Positions 8,946 to 17,370 of a DNA stretch of 64,000 bases are shown here, in pieces (positions within the stretch are counted from its first letter, which is position 1; every line of letters begins with the position of its first letter). This DNA is from CAVWTN01 sp963757945 (GTDB lineage: Bacteria; Vulcanimicrobiota; Vulcanimicrobiia; Vulcanimicrobiales; Vulcanimicrobiaceae), in assembly GCA_963757945.1 (NCBI GenBank), contig CAVWTN010000002.1, positions 372,001 through 436,000 of the forward strand, given 5' to 3'. Under the pieces are notes generated by a model. The model was given only the letters and a program-made list of their open reading frames with translations, searched no databases and had not been told where the DNA came from. Position numbers and translations under genes: made by a program.

Positions 8946-9803
8946 ATGCCTGCACGTATCCTCGACGGCCGCGCGCTCGCCTCAGAGTTGCGCGCCGATA
9001 TCCTGCGCCGAAGCGCCGCACTCGCCGCTCGCGGCATCGCCCCGCAGCTCGTCGTCGCCATGGTCGGCGAGGATGAGTCCAGCGCCGCCTACGTTCGCAA
9101 TACGATCAAGCTCGGCGCGAACATCGGCGTGACGGTCTGCGTCGACCGGCTCGCGCCGGAAACGACGGTCGCGGCGTTGCGCGAGCGCCTCGAGGCATAC
9201 GGCCGGGACCCGGCCATTCACGGCGTCATCCTGCAGCAGCCGCTCCCCAAGCACTTGCCGATCCGCGAGATCTGCGACGCGGTGCCTCCGCTCAAGGACG
9301 TGGACGGCGCGCATCCGCTCAACCAGGGCCTGCTCGCGTTCAGCACCGGCGCGCGCTTCGTGCCCGCGACGCCCGCCGCCGTGATGCTGTTGCTGGAACG
9401 CAGCGAGAAGTGGCCGCTGCGCGGCCGCGAAGTGACCGTGATCGGACGTTCGAACGTCGTGGGCCTCCCGGTGAGCCTCTTGATCATGGCCCAAGACGCG
9501 ACCGTCACCGTCACCCATCAGGAAACGATCGATCTGCGCGCGCACGTCCTCGGCGCCGAGATTCTGGTCGTCGCGGCGGGCGCGCCGGGTCTGGTGACCG
9601 GCGACATGCTGCGGCCGGGAGCGACGGTGATCGACGTCGGCACGACCGTCGTCGACGGCAAGTTGCTCGGCGACGTCGATTTTCCGAGCGCATTCGAGGT
9701 CGCAGGCGAGCTGACGCCCGTCCCCGGCGGCGTCGGGCCGGTGACGAACATCGCGCTGATGCAAAACGTCATCAAGGCCGCAGAGAGCGTGAACGCGCGC
9801 TAA
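8946..9803 (+). CDS. folD: Methylenetetrahydrofolate dehydrogenase, FolD family
   Basis: 285 residues, full family length. Conserved features are present: Q in ILQQPLP, PLKDVDGAHPLN (the conserved Asp), the NADP loop VIGRSNVVGLP and the C-terminal PVPGGVGPVT. FolD interconverts 5,10-methylene-, methenyl- and 10-formyl-tetrahydrofolate. The catalytic Tyr is kept (Y49) but the Lys four residues later that drives the cyclohydrolase step (K54 in E. coli, K56 in human) is Thr53 (codon 9102-9104). The alignment around it is gap-free. The enzyme may therefore be dehydrogenase-only. Convergent with the LON gene, 4-base overlap. Confidence 0.93.
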   Translation: MPARILDGRALASELRADILRRSAALAARGIAPQLVVAMVGEDESSAAYVRNTIKLGANIGVTVCVDRLAPETTVAALRERLEAYGRDPAIHGVILQQPLPKHLPIREICDAVPPLKDVDGAHPLNQGLLAFSTGARFVPATPAAVMLLLERSEKWPLRGREVTVIGRSNVVGLPVSLLIMAQDATVTVTHQETIDLRAHVLGAEILVVAAGAPGLVTGDMLRPGATVIDVGTTVVDGKLLGDVDFPSAFEVAGELTPVPGGVGPVTNIALMQNVIKAAESVNAR

Positions 9804-10522
9804 TTAAGGCTGAAATGCTTGCCGAAGAATCGCTCTTGGTCGGCGCGGAACGTCCCGCCGGGCGCGTCGGCGCGCTCGACGACCGGTTCCGCGCGCTTGC
9901 GCTCGAGCAGCGAGCGCAGCTGCGGGAGCAGGCGCCGCAAAAACTCGAGCTCGACGCCCAAACGCTCCTGCGTGTCGGAGAGCGCGAGCAGCCGCTGCTT
10001 CATCGAATCGGCGACCTGGAGCGCGTCGCCGACCAGGTACGACGTCACGACGGGGTCGTCGGGCAGTTCGATGTCCGCTTGAATGCCCGAGAACTCCACG
10101 AGCAGGCGCAGATACTCGCGGAAGACGCCGCGGATCTCGTCGACGAGGCCTTCGAGCGCCGCGGGCTCCCGGCCGGCCTCATCGGCGAGATAGGTCACTG
10201 AGACCAGCAAGTACGGCTCGCGTTCGATCACGCGATCGATCTTGAAACGCCGCCTGCCGACCGTGCTGATGTAATAGCGGCCCTGATCGAGCGGCGTGAC
10301 GTCGGCGATCTCGGCCGTGGTGCCGATCTCGTAGGGCATCACGCTCGGATCGCCCGCTGCATCGCCTTCGCGGATCAACACCACGCCGAACGGCTCCCCG
10401 CCTTCCAGACATTCGGAGATCATCTGCTTGTAGCGAGGCTCGAAGACGTGCAAGTTCAAGCTCGCGCCCGGAAAGAGGACGGTGTTGAGCGGGAAGATCC
10501 GCAGGCGATTCTTCTCGGCCAT
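9800..10522 (-). CDS. LON substrate-binding domain protein
   Basis: 240 residues from the ATG at 10520-10522. It is a stand-alone N-terminal LON (PUA-like) domain: IFPLNTVLFPGASLNLHVFEPRYKQMI at residues 8-34 is the family signature, followed by the beta-barrel with IGTTAEI and a long C-terminal helical tail (QERLGVELEFLRRLLPQLR). These proteins lack the ATPase and protease parts of Lon; their role is unclear, perhaps substrate recognition. An upstream extension to 10708 would run into the SOD gene in another frame and is rejected. It lies 13 bases downstream of sod and is probably co-transcribed. Confidence 0.88.
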   Translation of the reverse strand: MAEKNRLRIFPLNTVLFPGASLNLHVFEPRYKQMISECLEGGEPFGVVLIREGDAAGDPSVMPYEIGTTAEIADVTPLDQGRYYISTVGRRRFKIDRVIEREPYLLVSVTYLADEAGREPAALEGLVDEIRGVFREYLRLLVEFSGIQADIELPDDPVVTSYLVGDALQVADSMKQRLLALSDTQERLGVELEFLRRLLPQLRSLLERKRAEPVVERADAPGGTFRADQERFFGKHFSLN

Positions 10523-10535
10523 CTGCGCTTCTAGT

Positions 10536-11156
10536 TTACGTCGCCGACGGCGTGACGAGACGCCCCTCGCTCCTTGACCAGTCGATGTTCGCGAAGAACG
10601 CTTCGATGTATTTCGGGCGCTCGGCGGGCTTGTAATCGAGCAGGAAGGCGTGTTCCCACACGTCCAGCACGAGGATCGGCTTGAAGCCGGCCGGATTGCC
10701 GTCCTCATGCAAGGTCACCCAGTGGTTGGAGATGCGGCCGTTCGAGGGATCCTGGAACGCGATCGCCCAGCCGACGCCGCGCAGCGCCGCGACCGAAGTG
10801 AAGTCTTTCTTCCATGTCGCAAAATCGCCGAAGCTGGCGACGAGCGCGTCGTGCAGCTTCCCCGACGTCGGGTCGCCGGTCGGCGACGTGGTCAGGTTGT
10901 CGAAATAATACTCGTGCAGGATCTTGCCGTTGTACTCGAATCCAAGCCGCCGCGTCAGCTCCGCGAAGTGCGGGTTCGCGCCGCCCGCCGTGCCGGCGGC
11001 GACGATCTCGGAGATCTGCTCGTTCAGGAGGTTCGTGTTCTTCACGTACCCCTCGTACAAACCGAAATGGACCGCGAGCGTCTGGTCGGAGATGCCTTGG
11101 AGCCCCGCGAGGTTCCACTTCTTCGCGGTATACGATGCCTGCGTGAAGGTCGCCAT
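10536..11156 (-). CDS. sod: Superoxide dismutase (Fe/Mn family)
   Basis: 206 residues. The start is fixed by a near-perfect Shine-Dalgarno (GGAGGAAA, 11165-11172) nine bases before the ATG at 11154-11156. Metal ligands are H30, H81 (ILHEYYFDN), D165 and H169 (LDVWEHAFLLDY). The N-terminal helix reads VHFGLYEGYVKN instead of the textbook HHxKHHxxYV, so the gateway His (H30 in E. coli SodB) and its neighbour are replaced by Leu-Tyr; this variant is known in some soil lineages. The metal cannot be decided from sequence. It detoxifies superoxide in the cytoplasm, as no signal peptide is present. Confidence 0.94.
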   Translation of the reverse strand: MATFTQASYTAKKWNLAGLQGISDQTLAVHFGLYEGYVKNTNLLNEQISEIVAAGTAGGANPHFAELTRRLGFEYNGKILHEYYFDNLTTSPTGDPTSGKLHDALVASFGDFATWKKDFTSVAALRGVGWAIAFQDPSNGRISNHWVTLHEDGNPAGFKPILVLDVWEHAFLLDYKPAERPKYIEAFFANIDWSRSEGRLVTPSAT

Positions 11157-11271
11157 CAGTCGTTTTTCCTCCGGAAACATTGGAAACGAGTAAGTCGCTC
11201 ATTCGACGACGCCGTAAACGTCCTTGTCGTCCCGCAGGTCCCGGAGCACGGCACTTCACAACATTCCAAGC

Positions 11272-11898
11272 GTGAGCGATAAACACTACCTGGCACGGCT
11301 CCATCGCGACCCCTCGCCGCTCTTGCTCGAACTCGAGCAACTCGGCACGCGCGAAGATATCCCGATCGTCGCTCGCGAAACGGGGCGCCTGCTCTCCACG
11401 GTCGTGCATGCAATGCAAGCAAACCGCATCCTGGAGATCGGGACGGCCTACGGCTACTCGACGCTCTGGATGGCGCTCGCGCTGCCGCCGGCCGGCCGCA
11501 TCTGGACGATCGACCCCGACCACGAGCGAACGGGGGTCGCCGCGGATTTTCTCGCGCGCGCGGGAAAGCTCGGCTCCGTCGACATCATCAACCAGCCTGC
11601 CTTGGACATCTTGCCGACGTTCCCGCAGCGCAACCTCGACATCGTCTTCATCGACGCCGTCAAGACCGAATACGAAGCCTACCTCGAACGCTGCGTCCCG
11701 CTGCTCAAGCTTTCGGGCCTCGTCGTGGTCGACAACCTGCTCTGGGATGGGCGTTCTGCGGCCAAACCCGCGCCGGGCGACTCGGCGGACACGCTCGCGA
11801 TCAGGGCCTTCAACCGGGCCTTCCTGCGCCATCCGCAACTCGACGCGACGATCGTGGACATCGGCGACGGCGTCGGGATCGGCGCGCGCATCGCGTGA
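11272..11898 (+). CDS. Class I O-methyltransferase (COMT/caffeoyl-CoA type)
   Basis: 208 residues from the GTG at 11272 (VSDKHYLARLH). SAM-binding motif I is ILEIGTAYGYSTLWMA, followed by the acidic motif TIDPDHER and the metal-linked motifs FIDAVKTEY and VVDNLLWDG, which together define the Mg-dependent catechol/caffeoyl-CoA O-methyltransferase family (PF01596). Substrate unknown. A longer start at 11224 has no clear ribosome site. The next gene starts inside its stop codon (GTGA), so the two are coupled. Confidence 0.85.
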   Translation: MSDKHYLARLHRDPSPLLLELEQLGTREDIPIVARETGRLLSTVVHAMQANRILEIGTAYGYSTLWMALALPPAGRIWTIDPDHERTGVAADFLARAGKLGSVDIINQPALDILPTFPQRNLDIVFIDAVKTEYEAYLERCVPLLKLSGLVVVDNLLWDGRSAAKPAPGDSADTLAIRAFNRAFLRHPQLDATIVDIGDGVGIGARIA

Positions 11899-12368
11899 GC
11901 GAGCTGCGCGCAGTGATGCGCCGCTTCCCGAGCGGCGTGACCGTGGTGACGACGATCCTCGAGGGGAAGCCGAAGGGCTTCACGGCGACGGCGTTCTCGA
12001 GCGTCTCGCTCGACCCGCCGATGGTCCTGATCTGCGTCAACCGCCGCGCGCGCACGCATCCGATGATCTCGCAAGCGGGCATCTTCTGCGTGAACCTGCT
12101 CCCGGTCGAGCAGCGCGCGCTCGCCGAACTCTTTGCGGAACGCGGCGACACGGACCCCTTCGCCGGCATCGCCTACGAGCGCGCGGTCACCGGGGCGCCC
12201 GTGCTGCCGCATTCGCTGGGCTTCGTCGATTGCACCGTCGCCGAGGAGTACAGCGCCGGCACGCACACGATCTTCGTCGGGTCCGTCCTCGCCGCCGGCA
12301 GCTCGGGCGGCGTGCCGCTCGGCTACCTGGACGGCGCCTACCGCGATTTCGGGGTCAGCGTCCCGTGA
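11895..12368 (+). CDS. Flavin reductase domain protein
   Basis: 157 residues, GTG start coupled to the methyltransferase. FPSGVTVVTT, FTATAFSSVSLDPPMVLICVNR and the C-terminal LGYLDGAYRDF match the flavin reductase-like (HpaC/RutF) family, which binds FMN or FAD and supplies reduced flavin to a two-component monooxygenase. No monooxygenase is adjacent, so the partner is unknown. Convergent with yceI. Confidence 0.88.
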   Translation: MSELRAVMRRFPSGVTVVTTILEGKPKGFTATAFSSVSLDPPMVLICVNRRARTHPMISQAGIFCVNLLPVEQRALAELFAERGDTDPFAGIAYERAVTGAPVLPHSLGFVDCTVAEEYSAGTHTIFVGSVLAAGSSGGVPLGYLDGAYRDFGVSVP

Positions 12369-12374
12369 TGCGCC

Positions 12375-12947
12375 CTACGGCTGAGCGGCGTCGACCGTGA
12401 GCTCGATCGAAACCGCGTCGCCGATGAGCCCGTCGGCGCTCTTCGCGTAGAGACCGAACGCGTGGCGGCTGACCTCGCCGACGGCGTGGTAGAGGCGCCG
12501 CTTCGCTGCTCCAACGCTCGCGTTGACCTGAAGCGTCAGCGGCAGCGTCACTCCCTTGATCGTCAGCCGGCCCGGCAGAGTGAAGGCCTCGGGCGTTCCA
12601 CGCGCCGGGCCGCCGGTGAAGCGCATCTCCCGGTAGCGCTCGGTATCGAACCAATAGGGATGCTGCAGATCCGCATCACGCCTGACGTTTCCCGTGTCGA
12701 TCTTGCGCGGATCGAGCGTCGCCTCGACCTTTTGCGGCAGGCCGGTCGCACCGTCGAGCACGATCGAGACGGCGACGAGCGGGATCGTGCCATGCGCGTG
12801 TCCGACGAAGAGATGGCTGACCGAGAACTGCGCTCGCGCCGCTGCCGGCGGAACCGCCAGCTCCTGCGCGCTCGAAACGCTCCGCAAGAAGAGAGCCGCG
12901 CACACCGCGGCGAGCGAGAGGCGGAGGAGGAACGCGTCCCGTCGCAC
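12375..12947 (-). CDS. YceI-like periplasmic protein
   Basis: 190 residues from the GTG at 12945-12947 (a TTG one codon upstream is also possible). The N-terminal hydrophobic stretch LRLSLAAVCAALFLRSVSSA is a signal peptide. The rest is a YceI lipocalin-like barrel: FSVSHLFVGHAHG, AVSIVLDGATG, VEATLDPRKIDTGNVRRDADLQHPYWFD (with the family's D..LR..FFD position) and LTIKGVTLPLTL. YceI proteins bind isoprenoid-like lipids in the periplasm. Only 14 bases separate its start from the divergent MBL gene. Confidence 0.88.
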   Translation of the reverse strand: MRRDAFLLRLSLAAVCAALFLRSVSSAQELAVPPAAARAQFSVSHLFVGHAHGTIPLVAVSIVLDGATGLPQKVEATLDPRKIDTGNVRRDADLQHPYWFDTERYREMRFTGGPARGTPEAFTLPGRLTIKGVTLPLTLQVNASVGAAKRRLYHAVGEVSRHAFGLYAKSADGLIGDAVSIELTVDAAQP

Positions 12948-12961
12948 CAAGTGAGCTTTCC

Positions 12962-13639
12962 ATGAACACTTCCGGGATCCCGGCCGCCGAGCGGCTCGTC
13001 GTCGAGCATTTTCCCGTCGGCGAGCTCGCCTGCAACTGCACGATCGTCGCGGATCGCCAAAGCGGCCAAGCGATCGTCGTCGACGGCGGCGACGACGTCG
13101 CGGAGATCGCCGCGCGCCTGGACGCGCTCGGCGTGCGCGCTACGCACCTCGTGCACACGCACGCCCATTTCGACCACATCGGCGCGCTCGGCGAACTGCG
13201 CGAGCGGACCGGCGGACGCGGGCTGCTCCACCCCGCCGATCTTCCGCTCTACGCCACGCTGGCCGCGCAAGCGCGCTTCTTCGGACTGCAGGCGCCCAAG
13301 GTCGTGCGCATCGACGGCGATCTCGCCGAGGGCGACCGCATCCGCATCGGCGCGGCGACGCTGGAGGTGCTGCACACGCCGGGGCACACGCCCGGCAGCG
13401 TCTCGTTCTCGCTGGAGTTCGACGGCGAAACGCGGCTGCTCAGCGGCGATACGCTGTTCCGCGGCGGCGTCGGGCGCTGGGACGTCGGCGGGACCTCGCT
13501 CGAAGATATCGTGGACTCGATTCGCACGAAGCTCTTCGCGTTCGCGGACGGGACCGTCGTGATCCCGGGGCATGGACCCGCGACGACGATCGGGATCGAG
13601 CGCGCGACGAACCCGTTCTTGGTCCCGCCACGCGCGTGA
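12962..13639 (+). CDS. MBL-fold hydrolase, glyoxalase II-like
   Basis: 225 residues. THAHFDHIG (HxHxDH), HTPGHTPGSV, SGDTLFRGGVGRWD and the final PGHGP supply the full dinuclear metal site of the YcbL/glyoxalase II-like subgroup. These enzymes hydrolyse thioesters such as S-lactoylglutathione or act on related small molecules. The N-terminal ACNCTIVAD is also typical. The downstream methyltransferase starts in its stop codon. Confidence 0.9.
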   Translation: MNTSGIPAAERLVVEHFPVGELACNCTIVADRQSGQAIVVDGGDDVAEIAARLDALGVRATHLVHTHAHFDHIGALGELRERTGGRGLLHPADLPLYATLAAQARFFGLQAPKVVRIDGDLAEGDRIRIGAATLEVLHTPGHTPGSVSFSLEFDGETRLLSGDTLFRGGVGRWDVGGTSLEDIVDSIRTKLFAFADGTVVIPGHGPATTIGIERATNPFLVPPRA

Positions 13640-14253
13640 GCTCCGGCCGGCGCGCCGGATTGCGCTTCGACGCCGAGCTCGGCGTCACGACCGAGGGATT
13701 GCTATTCCTCGGCGAGCTCGATCCCGAAGCGATCGGGCCGAGCCTCGAGCACGCGACGCATTACGAACCGACCCCGCTCGGCGATGGCGAGCGCCTGCTC
13801 GACGCGCTGCCGCTCGCGCCCGAAGGCACGGTGTTCGTCGACGTCGGCTCGGGACTCGGGCGGATGGTGCTGCTCGCGGCGCGGCGGCCGTTTCGCCAAG
13901 TCGTGGGTCTGGAGATCTCGCCCGCGCTGCACGAGCTCGCGCGCGAGAACCTCGCGGCGGCCCGCGATCCCGCGCGGCGTTGCCGCGACGTGCGGCTCGT
14001 GCGCGGGGACGCCGCCGCCTACCGCTGGCCGCGCGGCAATCTCGCGCTGTATCTCTACAACCCCTTCCGCGCCGAAGTCTTCGAGGCCATGCTCGACGCC
14101 GTGCTGACCGATCGCTCCCGCGATGTCGCGCTCGTCTATCACACGCCGCTCGAAGCCGGGACGATCGAGCGGCGGCCGCAGTTCGAGCCCGTCGCCGATC
14201 TCGGCATGGCGCGCATCTATCTCGCCCGCCGCAAGGTCGCGGCGCCGATCTAG
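13636..14253 (+). CDS. Class I SAM-dependent methyltransferase
   Basis: 205 residues, GTG start coupled to the MBL gene. Motif I VFVDVGSGLGRMVLLAA, acidic GLEISPALHELARENL and motif IV LYLYNPF are clear. The NPF motif resembles DOT1-like and N6-adenine-type enzymes (NPPF) but no target-recognition region is seen. Substrate unknown. Its 3' end overlaps the DUF885 gene by 4 bases. Confidence 0.82.
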   Translation: MSSGRRAGLRFDAELGVTTEGLLFLGELDPEAIGPSLEHATHYEPTPLGDGERLLDALPLAPEGTVFVDVGSGLGRMVLLAARRPFRQVVGLEISPALHELARENLAAARDPARRCRDVRLVRGDAAAYRWPRGNLALYLYNPFRAEVFEAMLDAVLTDRSRDVALVYHTPLEAGTIERRPQFEPVADLGMARIYLARRKVAAPI

Positions 14254-15998
14254 AGCGGCTTGCCGTCGTCCCCGGGGCCGAGCAGCAGCGGACGCAGTAA
14301 CGGGATCGGCGGGTCCCCATGCGCGAGCAGCGCGTCGTGGAACTTCTGCAACGTGAAATCCGCGCCGAGCTTCTTGCGATAATCCTCGCGCAGCTTGAGG
14401 ATCTCGAGCTTCCCGAGCGTGTAATACCCGAAGAGCGGATCCTGCGTCGCGCGCGTCGTCTCGATGTGCGCGGTCTCGGCCGTCTGGAAGGCATTTTCCA
14501 CGAAGAAGCGCTCGGCGTCCGCGAACGTCATCTTGCCGGTGTGGAGCTTGACGCCGACCACGAACCGGCATGCGCGCAGCAGCGCGTCCTGCAACTGCGC
14601 GAGGCGCACGCGCGGATCGCCGTCTCCCCAGCCTTCGTCGACGATCATCTGCTCGCTGTAGTGCGCCCAGCCTTCGCTGAACGAGTTGCTCTCGAGCAGC
14701 TTGCGCGTCAAGCTGAGCGAGAGGTGCCGGTCGATCGCGAAATTCGTGTAGTGGCCGGGATACACTTCGTGAGCCGAGGTGATCGGACGCTCGAAATCGT
14801 TGAAGTTCCCGCCCAAGAACGCCTCGATCTCGGCTTTCGGCCACGCCGGATCGGGGGGCGTCACGTAATAGAAGGCCTGGGTCGCGCTCGCCTCCAGCGG
14901 TCCGGGCGCGTCCATGCTCGCGATCTCCACTTCGCGCAAGAACGGCGGCGTCGTCGCGACGTGAATGTCCGCATCCGCCGGCAACGTGATCAAACGGCGC
15001 GCGAGGATGAAGGCGCGCAGCCGCCGCAGATCGTCTTCCGCAGCGGCATGGACGCCGTTCGCGGGCGGGTGGCTGCGCGCGAGCCCCGCGAAAACGCGCG
15101 CCGGCGGTCCTTTCGGATCGATCAGCTGCGCGAGCGCGAGCGCCTGGGCGCGCGTCTGCGCCAGCGCGTTCTCGCCGACCGCGAGGTACTCGTCCAGCGG
15201 CATGTCGACGTGCTCTTCGTAGCGCAGCATCGCACGGTAGTTCTCCGCACCGATCGCGTACGTGCCGGCCGGGTGCCGCACGAAGCCGGCGTTCAGCCAG
15301 GCCGCATAATCGGACAGCGCGCCCGCGGCGCGGGCGGTCGAGCGCGCCAGCTCCGCGCGCAGCTTCGCATCGCGCACGCGCGCGAACGCCGCGGGAACGG
15401 TACGCTCGATGAATCCGACCGAGTTCCGCGCATCGCTCGCCGCGAGGCGCGCCGTGACGCCGTCGACGCTCGTGAGGTTCTCGCGGGCCTGCGTGAAGAG
15501 CCGCGGGAACGCGTTCTCGCGCGCGATCGCGCTGCGCAGGCGTTCGGACTCGGGCGCATAGTCGCGTTTGATCAGTTCGAAGATCGAATCCGACGCGGTC
15601 TGCACGTAGTCATCCGCGTTGTGCCGCCAGACGGCCATCGTCTCCTCGACGAGCAACACGTCGCGCAGGTGGTCGTCGAGCAGCGCGGCGTCGAGCGCGA
15701 TCTCCGGCGGCAGCAGGTGCGCATCGATGTCGCCGAGCCGATTGAGATAGCCGTGCACGCGGTCGATATGCGCGAAGATCGCTTGGGCCGAGCGATCGTC
15801 GAGCTGCGCATCGAAGCGATGCTCGCCTTGCGCCGTCGCGTTCGCGGGTCCATAGCGGAATTCTTGGTCGAAGAACTCGCTTGCGAGCGCTTCGTAGGCG
15901 ACGACGCCGCTCGAGTGTGATTGGGCGAGGGCCCGGCCCGAGAGAACGGTGACGAGCACGGCAAGCACCGCGGCCGCACGAAAGAGGCGCAACAACAT
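14250..15998 (-). CDS. DUF885 family metallopeptidase-like protein
   Basis: 582 residues with a signal peptide (LLRLFRAAAVLAVLVTVLSG, cleavage near ALA-QS). It is an almost all-helical DUF885 protein; the conserved HEVYPGHY (HExxPGH) and the downstream SEGWAHYSEQM supply His, His and Glu as in a gluzincin zinc site. Members are thought to be secreted carboxy- or dipeptidases but few are characterised. It is the last gene on this strand before the Fe-S locus. Confidence 0.88.
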   Translation of the reverse strand: MLLRLFRAAAVLAVLVTVLSGRALAQSHSSGVVAYEALASEFFDQEFRYGPANATAQGEHRFDAQLDDRSAQAIFAHIDRVHGYLNRLGDIDAHLLPPEIALDAALLDDHLRDVLLVEETMAVWRHNADDYVQTASDSIFELIKRDYAPESERLRSAIARENAFPRLFTQARENLTSVDGVTARLAASDARNSVGFIERTVPAAFARVRDAKLRAELARSTARAAGALSDYAAWLNAGFVRHPAGTYAIGAENYRAMLRYEEHVDMPLDEYLAVGENALAQTRAQALALAQLIDPKGPPARVFAGLARSHPPANGVHAAAEDDLRRLRAFILARRLITLPADADIHVATTPPFLREVEIASMDAPGPLEASATQAFYYVTPPDPAWPKAEIEAFLGGNFNDFERPITSAHEVYPGHYTNFAIDRHLSLSLTRKLLESNSFSEGWAHYSEQMIVDEGWGDGDPRVRLAQLQDALLRACRFVVGVKLHTGKMTFADAERFFVENAFQTAETAHIETTRATQDPLFGYYTLGKLEILKLREDYRKKLGADFTLQKFHDALLAHGDPPIPLLRPLLLGPGDDGKPL

Positions 15999-16043
15999 CG
16001 AGGCTCGCGCTTCGGCCTCGGAGAGGCGGCTCCTCGACGGACG

Positions 16044-16544
16044 CTAGTGCAGCTTGATCGTCAACGTGCCGCCCGCGACGGCCGCAGGCTCCCGCGGCGC
16101 CGTCTTCGCGTTCGCGGCGGCGACCGCCGCGGCGGCGCGCGCTTCTTCGAGGCTCGCATCGGAGATCCGGCCCGCGGCGCGCTTGGCGCGGTAATCGTCG
16201 ATCGCCGCGCGCAGCGCGGAGAGCGAACGTTGCGGATAATCTTTCTTCTTCTCCGGATAGCCGTCGAGCTCGGCTTCGATGTCGGCCTCGGAGATCGCAT
16301 ACGCGGCATCGATCGTCTTGCCGCGCGCGAGATCGACCAAGAGCGAAGAGGTCGCCGTTCCGAAGCCGCAGCCCGTCGTGAAGTACGACACGTCCTCGAT
16401 CACGTCGCCCGGGCCGACCCGCAGGTAAAACGTATAGAGATCGCCGCACGAATCGCTGAAATACTCGCCCGTGGCCATCGGGTTATCCATCGTGCGGAAG
16501 CCGGACCGTTTCTCGACGAGGTCTTGGAATTTCGCGAAGTTCAC
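16044..16544 (-). CDS. Fe-S cluster scaffold-like protein (NifU/IscU N-domain-like)
   Basis: 166 residues, GTG start overlapping the regulator's stop (GTGA). FSDSCGDLY (C33) and YFTTGCGFGTATSSLL (C59) match the first two cysteines of the IscU/NifU scaffold and their spacing. The third cysteine, usually in a [H]CS motif before a helix, is missing: the equivalent segment reads PQRSLSALRAAIDDY. A basic Ala-rich tail follows. It may be a cluster carrier or a repressor partner rather than a full scaffold. Its co-transcription with the SufR-like gene ties it to Fe-S homeostasis. Confidence 0.78.
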   Translation of the reverse strand: MNFAKFQDLVEKRSGFRTMDNPMATGEYFSDSCGDLYTFYLRVGPGDVIEDVSYFTTGCGFGTATSSLLVDLARGKTIDAAYAISEADIEAELDGYPEKKKDYPQRSLSALRAAIDDYRAKRAAGRISDASLEEARAAAAVAAANAKTAPREPAAVAGGTLTIKLH

Positions 16545-17224
16545 GGCGTCAGTACCTCTTCTTTGAGCGTTGCGGCGGGCTTGAGCGCCGGCGAAACCGT
16601 CTCGCGAATCTCGAACCTGCAGGCGGACCCGCCGGTTGCAAGCGATTCGATCTGGAGCGGCTTGCCCGGCATCGTCGAGTCCATCGCGGCATGGATCACG
16701 CCGCAGATCTCCGGATGCTCCGAGACCGTCTTCGCGTACGGGCAGTTGTGCTCGCGCAGTTCGAAGCCGCCGGCGATGTCGATCACGTCGGCCTCGACGC
16801 CCTGCTCGCGCAGGATCGAGGCGAGCGCCTCGACCTTCGCGCGTGAACCCTTGCCGGCCGCGCGGCGGCCGATGTTTTGGGCGGAGCGCTCGCCCAAGCG
16901 GGTGAAGATCGCCTCGACCGCTTCCTGGCCGTAGCTTTCGCGAATCTCGCGCAACACGGCATTGAGCACGCGATCGTACTGTTGCGGAAAGATCGCTTCG
17001 CCGTCGGCCGTCAGCGAGTACTCGTACGTCGGCTTGGTCGGCCCGCGCTTGACCGCGCGTTCGACGACGTAGCCGTCACGTTCGAGAAAGAGCAATTGCT
17101 GGCGCACCGCATTGGCCGAAAGACCGAACTCTTCGGCGAGTTCGATCGCCGAGGCGCCCCGCCGCCGGCGCAGCGCCGCCACGATCCGGCCGCGAGTCGA
17201 TTGAAAAAAGCGTACGTCGTGCAT
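16541..17224 (-). CDS. sufR: SufR-like iron-sulfur transcriptional repressor
   Basis: 227 residues from the ATG at 17222-17224. A winged helix-turn-helix occupies residues 8-55 (RIVAALRRRRGASAIELAEE and SANAVRQQLLFLERDGYV). The C-terminal domain has Cys-x12-Cys-x27-Cys (CPYAKTVSEHPEIC ... SAC), the spacing of the three cysteines that hold the 4Fe-4S cluster in cyanobacterial SufR; the non-essential fourth position is Lys. SufR represses suf genes when clusters are plentiful. Upstream ATG (17260) and TTG (17269) codons would place coding sequence over the GATAG repeats, so the shorter start is favoured. Divergent from sufC. Confidence 0.86.
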   Translation of the reverse strand: MHDVRFFQSTRGRIVAALRRRRGASAIELAEEFGLSANAVRQQLLFLERDGYVVERAVKRGPTKPTYEYSLTADGEAIFPQQYDRVLNAVLREIRESYGQEAVEAIFTRLGERSAQNIGRRAAGKGSRAKVEALASILREQGVEADVIDIAGGFELREHNCPYAKTVSEHPEICGVIHAAMDSTMPGKPLQIESLATGGSACRFEIRETVSPALKPAATLKEEVLTP

Positions 17225-17252
17225 CAGGCGAGTCCGCGCATCCTGCCGAGAC

Positions 17253-17280
17253 GATAGCATGGATAGCAAAGATAGTCCAG
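17253..17280. promoter_or_regulatory. Three GATAG direct repeats, candidate SufR operator
   Basis: GATAG occurs at 17253, 17262 and 17271, exactly nine bases apart (GATAGCATG, GATAGCAAA, GATAGTCCA). The array lies between the divergent sufR and sufC genes, eight bases upstream of the sufC-side -35 box. Exact phasing in a GC-rich genome suggests a protein-binding array; SufR binding is an inference from position. Confidence 0.55.
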
Positions 17281-17287
17281 CATTTCC

Positions 17288-17316
17288 TTGACTTTCTCCG
17301 GCGAGGACTTTACGAT
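17288..17316 (+). promoter_or_regulatory. Sigma70-type promoter of the suf operon
   Basis: TTGACT at 17288-17293 (5 of 6 to consensus), a 17-base spacer and TACGAT at 17311-17316 (4 of 6). It points toward sufC and would leave a leader of about 45-50 bases. Confidence 0.65.
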
Positions 17317-17370
17317 ACCCATGCGTGCGCGCGCTGAGCGGGCACGTGACTGTTTTGGGAGCGTGCGCGG

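Noticed and set aside
14319..15920. 533-codon open frame on the + strand
   Set aside because: Lies wholly opposite the DUF885 gene, which has a signal peptide and metal motif; composition is shadow-like.
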